Origin: JBCFBK01 sp050173895
Lineage (GTDB): Bacteria > Bacteroidota > Bacteroidia > Bacteroidales > Prolixibacteraceae
NCBI GenBank assembly: GCA_050173895.1
Contig: JBFXKJ010000291.1
Location: forward strand, 1-5,046
Direction: 5' to 3'
DNA length: 5,046 nt
Positions within the stretch are counted from its first letter, which is position 1; each line of letters starts with the position of its first letter. Shown in pieces: positions 1-5,012 of this stretch. The position numbers and the translations under genes were made by a program. The notes beneath the pieces are model-generated. The model was not told where the DNA came from. It did no database searches and worked only from the letters and a program-made list of their open reading frames with translations.

Positions 1-399
1 CTGCCTGATTTTATGGGTTCAAACAAATATAACCATTTCAAAAGGCCGACAAGATTTTTGCGCGTAATCTAACTGATTACATGTTAGTTATAAATAAATT
101 TAACTATTTTTAAGAGACACTTGTGAGCCTGATTATTGCCTTGGTAGTGGGCAGCTCTGTACACCAGAAAAAAAATCACCTGTGGAAAGAGTATGGCAAC
201 TCGTAAGTTGGGAAACTGTCATTGGAAATAATCTTTTAAAGCAATTCCCCGGCAGCTTTTCAGGGAGTAAATTAATCATTTATCAGAAAAACATTTATTT
301 TCTGCAGGTCGAACTAGCCGTGATTCAACAATCATCAGTAACTATGTTGGAGCTAATATACCCTTGAGGAATATTATTTTGAAAAGAGTTTGTTGTATT
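1..399. other. AT-rich stretch without a supportable gene
   Basis: I see no convincing gene here on either strand. A plus-strand frame is open from 104 to 367, with a possible GTG start at 182, but its translation resembles nothing I know and has no signal peptide or recognisable motif. The other frames are broken by frequent stops. A small imperfect dyad, CTAAC at 69-73 against GTTAG at 83-87, is within chance expectation for such AT-rich DNA. The stretch is visibly poorer in G+C than the sigma/anti-sigma region to the right. Together with the gene relic just after it, this suggests decayed or non-coding DNA. A gene tail entering from the left edge cannot be excluded. Confidence 0.5.
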
Positions 400-654
400 T
401 TACGGTAATAAGAAAGTTGGAGAAACTGGCAAACAGATTTTTGGAAAAAAAAACGATACTCTCTGCATATTACGGTGAAAGCGGACAGTATTTCCTGAAC
501 GAGTCGCATTGATGACACACCCTCTATAAGTAATTGTCTGACTTGATGTATTGGTGCTGATGGTAAAGGTTTTGTTGCCGTCGGAAGCCGTAAAGCTCAA
601 GGTGGTGGGAGACAAGGTGATATACGAGGTTGCACCTGCCTGGCTGACATAAAT
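400..654 (-). pseudogene. Relic of a BACON-like (Ig-fold) surface protein
   Basis: This minus-strand frame opens just after a TGA at 655-657. It begins with IYVSQAGATSYITLSPTTL and continues SFTASDGNKTFTISTNTS. That is the typical junction between two tandem BACON or related Ig-like repeats in Bacteroidota secreted proteins: a repeat end of the form VSQAGA, then a new repeat of the form LSPTTLSFTASGG plus TFTV. After about 45 residues the likeness fades (GNTVRF is the last plausible piece) and the frame runs through low-complexity sequence to a stop at 400-402. There is no ATG, no signal peptide and no room for a full repeat array, so I read it as a decayed fragment. BACON-type domains are thought to mediate carbohydrate or mucin binding in surface proteins. 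The assignment rests on pattern memory only; a chance frame or another Ig-like family is possible. Confidence 0.42.
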
Positions 655-696
655 TCAAGTAGCAGCACAATTAGAAGATGCAAGGAGTGAGTTTTG

Positions 697-780
697 TACC
701 CGGGGCGGGAATCGAACCCGCACGATATTGCTACCACTGGATTTTGAGTCCAGCGCGTCTACCAATTCCGCCACCCGGGC
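697..780 (-). tRNA. trnL: tRNA-Leu (anticodon CAA)
   Basis: Read on the minus strand, the 84 bases fold as a class II tRNA. The acceptor arm is GCCCGGG (780-774) against CCCGGGT (704-698), with a G-U pair at 1-72. The D arm has the usual GGCGGAATTGGTAGACGC form. The anticodon stem CTGGA/TCCAG closes the loop CTCAAAA, giving anticodon CAA, which reads UUG. A 15-base variable region follows, as expected for tRNA-Leu. The T arm is GCGGG-TTCGATT-CCCGC. The discriminator is A (697), the expected identity base for leucine. CCA is not encoded (the following bases are CAA), so it would be added after transcription. The gene lies alone, with its own promoter upstream and a terminator separating it from the preceding minus-strand gene. 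Confidence 0.97.
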
Positions 781-792
781 TAATCAGCGATG

Positions 793-822
793 CAAAAATA
801 ACTGAAAAATGTTCTGCTCAAA
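793..822 (-). promoter_or_regulatory. Promoter of tRNA-Leu (Bacteroidota sigma type)
   Basis: On the minus strand, TATTTTTG (800-793) matches the Bacteroidota -7 consensus TAnnTTTG at every defined position. TTTG (822-819) supplies the -33 element, with 18 bases between them, close to the usual 19-21. The predicted transcription start falls a few bases before the mature tRNA 5' end at 780, leaving almost no leader. The -33 element touches the T-run of the upstream terminator, so the two signals are packed together. The match is by eye; transcription start mapping would settle it. Confidence 0.6.
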
Positions 823-857
823 GAAAAAAGGTGGAAAAAGTTCTTCCTCCACCTTTT
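821..857 (-). terminator. Rho-independent terminator of the outer-membrane protein gene
   Basis: Read on the minus strand, AAAAGGTGGA (857-848) pairs with TCCACCTTTT (835-826), a 10-bp stem around a 12-base interior. That interior can itself close with G-U and A-U pairs around a GAAC tip. The stem runs straight into a T-rich tract (829-820, reading TTTTTTCTTT). It lies about 30 bases after the stop of the 889-1362 gene and before the tRNA promoter, so it should end that transcript and insulate the tRNA. The A-rich other side could let it act weakly in the plus direction as well. Confidence 0.78.
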
Positions 858-888
858 CAAACCAGCATTTATGAACATTTACAAATCA

Positions 889-1362
889 TCAGAATACGTA
901 GCGGATTGACAGGGCTACGCCGTCAGCCCAGAACTCATCATCATCGCCGGTCACGTTAAATGTCGGCATCCAGTCGAGGCTGAGGTTGATCGGAGCCTGG
1001 GCAAAGGTGAATTCAAGCCCAAGGATTCCGTTAATTCCGACTACAGTATGGTCATCATCATCATAATCCCAGTGGGGATGATCCCCGTCCCAGAACCCGA
1101 TGTGTGCTCCAACTCCGTAGTACCAGTTTAGTCCCGGAGCGTTGAACGCCGGATTGTGGAATTCGTACAGACCGGCAATGTCGATCCCTTCCCAGCGACT
1201 GGAAAGAATCCCTTCAACAGCATGGCTGCTGTTTACAAAATGTTTCACAGTCAGCCCGCTAAAGGACCCCGCTCTTAATCCAATCCCCGTATTGTAATCC
1301 TGGGCGTTTACAGTTGCAAAAGTAGCAATCACCAATAGTGACAAAAGAATAATCTTCTTCAT
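889..1362 (-). CDS. Small secreted protein, probable outer-membrane beta-barrel
   Basis: This encodes 157 residues. I place the start at the ATG at 1362 because it opens a clear signal peptide: MKK, a hydrophobic core (residues 4-17), and a cleavage site after TVNA before QD at about residue 20. An upstream in-frame ATG at 1428 would put 22 non-signal-like residues in front. The mature chain of about 137 residues alternates polar and hydrophobic residues with many Gly and aromatic positions (GIGLRAG, WYYGVGAHIGFW, GINGILGLEFTF). It ends in RYVF, the aromatic C-terminus expected for Bam-inserted barrels. Two presumed loops are strongly acidic: residues 92-105 (DGDHPHWDYDDDDH) and 139-147 (GDDDEFWAD). 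The His/Asp-rich first loop might bind divalent cations, which is inference only. I do not recognise a named family. It is divergently oriented from the sigma factor gene and ends in a good terminator. No Shine-Dalgarno is visible; the leader is A-rich, as is common in this phylum. Confidence 0.75.
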   Translation of the reverse strand: MKKIILLSLLVIATFATVNAQDYNTGIGLRAGSFSGLTVKHFVNSSHAVEGILSSRWEGIDIAGLYEFHNPAFNAPGLNWYYGVGAHIGFWDGDHPHWDYDDDDHTVVGINGILGLEFTFAQAPINLSLDWMPTFNVTGDDDEFWADGVALSIRYVF

Positions 1363-1616
1363 TGTTTTTAGTTTATTTTGAGTTCTACATACCTTGGGCT
1401 GCATCTGTGTGACAGCCGCAAAAATCATGGCATCTGTTTGCTTTATATAAACGTTTGATCATAAGAAAAGTTTCTTCCCCATTTGCTTGCTTCCCTGCCT
1501 GTATAAACAGGAGGCCGGCGTATGTTGCAGAATAGTTCTCAATTCTTCCGCATTCGAAAGCTTTCATCGAAACTTTTAATACCTTAGCCTTTACGCCTGT
1601 TTGCATGATGTATTTT
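1363..1616. promoter_or_regulatory. Divergent intergenic region between barrel protein and sigma factor genes
   Basis: About 250 bases separate the two divergent starts and must hold the promoters for both. I find no perfect TAnnTTTG. The nearest on the minus strand is GATTTTTG (1426-1419), one base off but without a -33 partner at the right distance. On the plus strand, TCTGTTTG (1433-1440) and AACGTTTG (1450-1457) are each one base off. Transcription from here may rely on an ECF sigma factor whose promoter I cannot recognise, possibly the one encoded alongside. A Shine-Dalgarno-like AGGAGG lies at 1509-1514. The region is placed by position; no individual site is claimed. Confidence 0.4.
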
Positions 1617-2177
1617 ATGGCAATTAATGATGACAAGGAACTGTTTCTTAAATTAAAAGACGGTCATGAGTCCGCCTTTGAGACTCTTTTTTACAAATAC
1701 TATGCCTCTCTTTGTCTTTTTGCGTTCCATATCCTTGCCGATAAAAAAGAGTCAGAAGAAGTGGTTCAGGATGTATTTGTCAGGATTTGGTCGAAGCGTC
1801 AGCATATTAGCATAGGAGCATCTGTTAAAAATTACTTGTTTTGCGCTGTCCGGAATCAATGTCTCAACCGCAGGCAGCATGAAAAGGTGGAGAAACGCTA
1901 TCTCAGGGAGGTTCAGGCACAAACAGGCGGAGAGCAGGATTCCGGCCAGTACTATATGGAGGTAGGGCTTTTTAAAAAGATTGAGGACGCGATTGCCGCT
2001 TTGCCGGAAAAAAGGAGGGAAGTTTTCCGGATGAGCCGGGAGGAAGGCCTGAAATATCAGGAGATTGCGGCACGCATGAATATTTCGGTCAAAACGGTGG
2101 AGACGCAAATGGGTTTAGCGTTAAAGCAATTGCGGGAGAACCTCAAAGATTACCGTAGTCCGAATGATAACGATTAA
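1617..2177 (+). CDS. ECF-type RNA polymerase sigma factor (FecI/RpoE-like, Bacteroidota expansion family)
   Basis: This encodes 186 residues from the ATG at 1617, a usual length for ECF sigma factors. In-frame ATGs at 1605 and 1608 would add only three or four residues; I prefer 1617 because MAINDDKELFLKLKDG fits the family start. Region 2 spans about residues 21-88: FETLFYKYYASLCLFAF, then ESEEVVQDVFVRIW, the core-binding and -10 recognition part. Region 4 spans about 121-175. It has the IAALPEKRREVFRMSREEG segment and a helix-turn-helix (YQEIAARMNISVKTVETQM) for -35 recognition. No region 3 or C-terminal extension is present. It would direct core polymerase to a small regulon when released by its anti-sigma factor. 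The FecR-like gene on the same strand 153 bases downstream is the obvious partner. The regulon is unknown; the cluster itself and the divergent barrel gene are natural candidates. Confidence 0.95.
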   Translation: MAINDDKELFLKLKDGHESAFETLFYKYYASLCLFAFHILADKKESEEVVQDVFVRIWSKRQHISIGASVKNYLFCAVRNQCLNRRQHEKVEKRYLREVQAQTGGEQDSGQYYMEVGLFKKIEDAIAALPEKRREVFRMSREEGLKYQEIAARMNISVKTVETQMGLALKQLRENLKDYRSPNDND

Positions 2178-2193
2178 CGATGAACGGACCACG

Positions 2194-2253
2194 ATCCAGA
2201 GCTAAATGCCCTGGATTTACTTTCGAACTGATAAGGATTTTCTCAAATTGAGA
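2194..2253 (+). promoter_or_regulatory. Hairpin and 13-base dyad in the sigma/anti-sigma spacer
   Basis: The 153-base gap between the sigma and FecR-like genes is long for cotranscribed partners and holds two symmetric elements. ATCCAG (2194-2199) pairs with CTGGAT (2211-2216); an inner GC/GC pair leaves a five-base loop. No proper T-run follows, so it is at most a weak attenuator. Further on, TCTCAA-A-TTGAGA (2241-2253) is a perfect dyad with one central base, more like a protein-binding site than an RNA hairpin. TTTG-containing sequence at 2281-2289 loosely resembles a -7 element but lacks a well-spaced -33 partner. All of this is suggestive only. Confidence 0.3.
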
Positions 2254-2330
2254 TTTTCCCCGATCCCGGGCTGATAAAACTTTTGTTTGCTCTTCAGGGT
2301 AAAAACAGGGGAAAACTGTCCTTATTACAA

Positions 2331-3323
2331 ATGGAGAAAAATAAATATATCACGGATGAAGAATGGAGTGCCATTGCCCGGAATCTGTATGAGGGCGAGG
2401 GCACAGACCGGCCACCCGGCCGGGGACTGGCTGATGACGCGGACGGAATAGAGAAAACCGCCGCAAAAATAGATCTTTATTTTCGGCTAAAGGAATTTGA
2501 TGCCAGCGCAGCATATAAGGAGATGAAATGCAGGAAAACACGGATGCCGGTTAACGCGATTGCCTGGACAGGCAACAGGTTCCTGAAAATAGCAGCCGTC
2601 GTTGTGCTGGTCCTGTTGGTTGCTTCAGCCGGATTTTATATGGGTGGCAGCAGGGCAGGCGCCGGCAGGCATGCCGGGGTGGCGGTCGACCGTTATGGCA
2701 ATTCAAGGATCAACTTGCCGGATGGTTCGGTGGTTACCCTCAACCATGATACAAAGATCAGCTATCCGGATCAGTTTACCGGACCGACCAGAGATGTCCA
2801 AATTGAAGGGGAAGCTTATTTTGAGGTCACTCCCGATGCCGGCCATCCCTTTTTGATCCGCGCCGGCGGAGCGGAAATCAAGGTACTCGGAACCACCTTC
2901 AGTGTCAACGCCTATCCTGCCAGTGAGCGGGTTGAAGTGGTGGTCGAAACCGGCAAGGTGCAGGTCAGAAAGGTAGAAATGAACCGAACAGGCATCAATG
3001 AAGTCACACTTGATCCGGGCGACCGGGGTATTCTCTCAGGCGCCGGTGGCGGACTTGTTAAAAGCAGGAACGACAATCCAAACTTCCTCTCCTGGAAAAC
3101 ACGGGAATTTGTTTTTGACAGGGTACCTTTAAAAGAAGTGATGCAGCAATTAAACAAAGTGTATCAGGTTACAGTCAAAGCGAATGAGCCGGCGGTCGAA
3201 AACCTGTTGTTGACAGCGCGTTTTGAGGGGCGATCACTCGACTTTATTTTAAAGGTTATTGAAATGACTCATGATTTAAGAACAGAACAGAAGAACGATT
3301 ATTACCTGATAACAAAAAAATAA
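2331..3323 (+). CDS. FecR-family anti-sigma factor with C-terminal DUF4974-like domain
   Basis: This encodes 330 residues. I choose the ATG at 2331 (MEKNKYITDEEW) over a TTG at 2283, whose extra residues do not fit the family. Residues 1-83 are the cytoplasmic sigma-binding part, ending in the usual segment KEFDASAAYKEM before the membrane. One transmembrane helix follows at about 84-105 (FLKIAAVVVLVLLVASAGFY). The periplasmic FecR domain covers about 118-215, with the family hallmarks GNSRINLPDGSVVTLN, GEAYFEVTPDAGHPFLI and IKVLGTTFSVNAY. Residues 258-330 form the DUF4974-like domain (FVFDRVPLKEVMQQLNKVY and following), which resembles the STN fold. FecR proteins hold or activate their sigma factor in response to periplasmic contact with an STN domain. 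In several bacteria this signal is passed on by proteolysis of the anti-sigma factor. The partner sigma factor is the gene before it. The gene after it encodes an STN-bearing protease instead of the usual TonB-dependent transporter. Confidence 0.95.
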   Translation: MEKNKYITDEEWSAIARNLYEGEGTDRPPGRGLADDADGIEKTAAKIDLYFRLKEFDASAAYKEMKCRKTRMPVNAIAWTGNRFLKIAAVVVLVLLVASAGFYMGGSRAGAGRHAGVAVDRYGNSRINLPDGSVVTLNHDTKISYPDQFTGPTRDVQIEGEAYFEVTPDAGHPFLIRAGGAEIKVLGTTFSVNAYPASERVEVVVETGKVQVRKVEMNRTGINEVTLDPGDRGILSGAGGGLVKSRNDNPNFLSWKTREFVFDRVPLKEVMQQLNKVYQVTVKANEPAVENLLLTARFEGRSLDFILKVIEMTHDLRTEQKNDYYLITKK

Positions 3324-3327
3324 GCGA

Positions 3328-3399
3328 ATGAAGAAGCAGCCCTTGATGGTCTGCCTGATCCGGATGTGCCGGAAACCGGCCCGGCGGATCAATTGCTGA
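3328..3399 (+). other. 23-codon upstream ORF in frame with the protease gene
   Basis: An ATG five bases after the fecR-like stop opens a basic 23-residue peptide beginning MKKQPLMVCLIRM and ending in TGA at 3397-3399. The very next codon, ATG at 3400, is in the same frame and runs on into the protease gene. A single stop codon is therefore all that separates the two. STN-bearing TonB-dependent transporters in Bacteroidota often have annotated N-termini of the form MKK, then about 20-30 residues, then a short 'L-x-I-M-K' segment before the signal peptide core. Here NLNLRIMRTK follows the TGA in just that position. The short ORF could be the ancestral N-terminus cut off by a nonsense change, a leader peptide coupled to the protease gene, or chance. 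Confidence 0.35.
3356..3391 (+). promoter_or_regulatory. Two-tier intercistronic hairpin upstream of the protease gene
   Basis: TGATCCG (3356-3362) pairs with CGGATCA (3385-3391), a perfect 7-bp outer stem. Inside it, GCCGG (3368-3372) pairs with CCGGC (3376-3380) around an AAA loop. Five bases (GATGT) and four bases (CCGG) form the internal loop. The structure is very GC-rich and lies eight bases before the ATG at 3400 and 29 before the ATG at 3421. No T-run follows, so it is not a standard terminator. It could shield the transcript end after processing, or lower translation of the protease relative to the anti-sigma factor. Function is inferred from position only. Confidence 0.42.
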
Positions 3400-3420
3400 A
3401 TGAACCTAAATTTGAGAATT

Positions 3421-4947
3421 ATGAGAACAAAGACATGGAGCAGCCGGATTGCCTCCTTCCTGGCAGCCGGTTTTTTGAGCGTAAGTGTATCGGGTGTGAT
3501 GGCTCAGGAAAAACAACCGAGTCCAATCCTGGACCAAAATATCAGTATTTATGCAGAGAATGAATCTCTGGCCAATGTGATTGAACGGATTTGTTCTTAC
3601 TTCAACCTGGATTATTCCTATAATTCCAGGTTGGTCGAGGGAAAACAGATCAGCCTGAATATCTCAAACAAACCGATCCGGTATGTGCTGAACAAACTGA
3701 TGAAGGATTACTATCTGATTTTCGATATCGAAGACAATATTCTGGTGTTGAGGGATTACGTGCCATTGAGTGAAACGAAAGAATATGAGGCCAAAGTGAA
3801 GTTCACTCCCGGCAAAAACCGGTTTGAATTTCAGAATCCGCGTGATAAGATGATCACGATCGATTTCAAAACGGCCAGCAACCTGATCATTATCCCGGTG
3901 ATCATCAATGACTCCGACACGTTGAATTTCATTCTGGACACCGGGGTGAGGTTTCCCATCATTACCGAGCTGCCCTTTGTGAACCGGCTCAACCTGAACT
4001 ATATGCAGCCGGTCTCTATCAATGGGCTGGGCGAAGGTGAATCACTTACAGCTTACCGGTCCGGAAATAATACGATGAAGATACAGGGGCTGATATCCCA
4101 CAATCAGGAAATCCATATGGTAATCGATGAAAATTTTCAGATTTCTCAAATACTGGGCTTGCCGGTGCATGGACTGATCGGTTTCGATTTATTCAAGGAC
4201 TTCATTGCCGAAATTGATTACAGTGCGAATAAATTAACCCTGGTGAGGCCAAAATATTATAAGGAGCGGATCAATAACAGAGATATCGTCATGCCCCTCC
4301 ATTTTGAGCATAATAAGCCTTACGTGCGGACGACCATCATGACCGAAAACAATGAGCTGGTTCCCGTCAAGCTGCTTGTCGATACCGGGGCAAGCGACGC
4401 CATCTGGCTTTCCACGAGCTCAGACGAACGTCTTTCCATACCTGAAAATCACATCGAATCTTTTCTTGGAAGAGGTCTTAATGGCGACCTGTACGGCAAA
4501 AAGGGCAGGATTGGTGGAATATGGGTGGGACCGTTGGTTTTGTCCGAACCGATCGTAGCCTATCCCGATTCTTCGCTGGTTGACCGGATCATTTCGGACG
4601 ACCGTAACGGAACGCTCGGGGCAGAGGTTCTCAGGCGCTTTTATGTGACCATTGATTATCCCAATTCACAACTGAAACTCAGGCCCACTCCTAAAGTGAA
4701 GGAGGAGTTCAATTACAATATGAGTGGCCTGGATATTTCGAATCCATTCCCCGGGATGCCTGTTTTTACGATTGATAAAGTGCGGAAGGACTCTCCGGCA
4801 TATCATGCAGGGCTGATGGAACACGATCAGATCCTTTCAGTTAACCGGACCAATCACCGGACACTGTCACTGAATGATATTAACCTGCTCCTGCAAAGCA
4901 AGGAAGACCGGAAAATATCGATGACGGTACTGAGGGAGGGCAAGTAG
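3421..4947 (+). CDS. Secreted STN-domain / double retropepsin-like aspartyl protease / PDZ protein
   Basis: This encodes 508 residues from the ATG at 3421. An in-frame ATG at 3400 adds seven residues. I prefer 3421 for its AT-rich leader and compact signal peptide: MRTKTWSSR, hydrophobic 11-26, cleavage after VMA before QEKQ at about residue 28. No lipobox Cys follows, so the product should be soluble in the periplasm. Residues 40-111 form an STN-like domain (ISIYAENESLANVIERI, then YNSRLVEGKQISLNISNKP). Two protease units follow, about 120-280 and 285-422. Each has a catalytic DTG (D173 in ILDTGV, D321 in LVDTGA) and, 76-78 residues later, the paired Gly motif (GLIGFD at 251, GTLGAE at 397). 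Residues 434-506 form a PDZ domain (KVRKDSPAYHAGLMEHDQIL), with HD where GD is usual. Protease-PDZ proteins of this kind are common in Bacteroidota; the STN domain in front is what I find unusual. It follows the FecR-like gene by about 100 bases, in the slot normally held by a TonB-dependent transporter. The substrate is unknown; FecR processing is a hypothesis. Confidence 0.92.
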   Translation: MRTKTWSSRIASFLAAGFLSVSVSGVMAQEKQPSPILDQNISIYAENESLANVIERICSYFNLDYSYNSRLVEGKQISLNISNKPIRYVLNKLMKDYYLIFDIEDNILVLRDYVPLSETKEYEAKVKFTPGKNRFEFQNPRDKMITIDFKTASNLIIIPVIINDSDTLNFILDTGVRFPIITELPFVNRLNLNYMQPVSINGLGEGESLTAYRSGNNTMKIQGLISHNQEIHMVIDENFQISQILGLPVHGLIGFDLFKDFIAEIDYSANKLTLVRPKYYKERINNRDIVMPLHFEHNKPYVRTTIMTENNELVPVKLLVDTGASDAIWLSTSSDERLSIPENHIESFLGRGLNGDLYGKKGRIGGIWVGPLVLSEPIVAYPDSSLVDRIISDDRNGTLGAEVLRRFYVTIDYPNSQLKLRPTPKVKEEFNYNMSGLDISNPFPGMPVFTIDKVRKDSPAYHAGLMEHDQILSVNRTNHRTLSLNDINLLLQSKEDRKISMTVLREGK

Positions 4948-5012
4948 ATCGAAGCAAATTTCAGTTTGCAGAAGATTTTCTGATAAATAGCCGGAATGAA
5001 AATTTTTGACGG

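Noticed and set aside
301..330. GGTCGAAC, resembling a piece of a tRNA T arm and a possible att copy of the tRNA-Leu 3' end
   Set aside because: The match is only about seven bases, the flanking bases do not form the T stem and do not match the tRNA-Leu 3' end.
182..367. Plus-strand 61-residue frame with a GTG start
   Set aside because: No recognisable motif, no signal or membrane segment, atypical start, in AT-rich DNA; nothing separates it from a chance frame.
678..959. Plus-strand 93-residue frame with a segment reading GAGIEPARYCYHW
   Set aside because: This is the familiar false translation of the antisense of a tRNA-Leu gene; the frame runs across the tRNA, its promoter, the terminator and the 3' end of the barrel gene.
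1385..1636. Minus-strand 83-residue frame across the divergent intergenic region
   Set aside because: It starts inside the sigma gene and ends just short of the barrel gene start, so it would occupy the shared promoter region; its composition is not protein-like.
2602..3157. Alternative-frame ORFs on both strands inside the FecR-like gene
   Set aside because: They lie wholly within a gene with clear family motifs and show no features of their own.
3366..3563. Plus-strand 65-residue frame overlapping the start of the protease gene
   Set aside because: Out of frame with the signal peptide and STN domain, and without any motif; a shadow of the real gene.
4948..5012. Possible terminator after the protease gene
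   Set aside because: The only stem (GCAAA/TTTGC) has 5 bp with a 6-base loop and no adjoining T-run; too weak to call.
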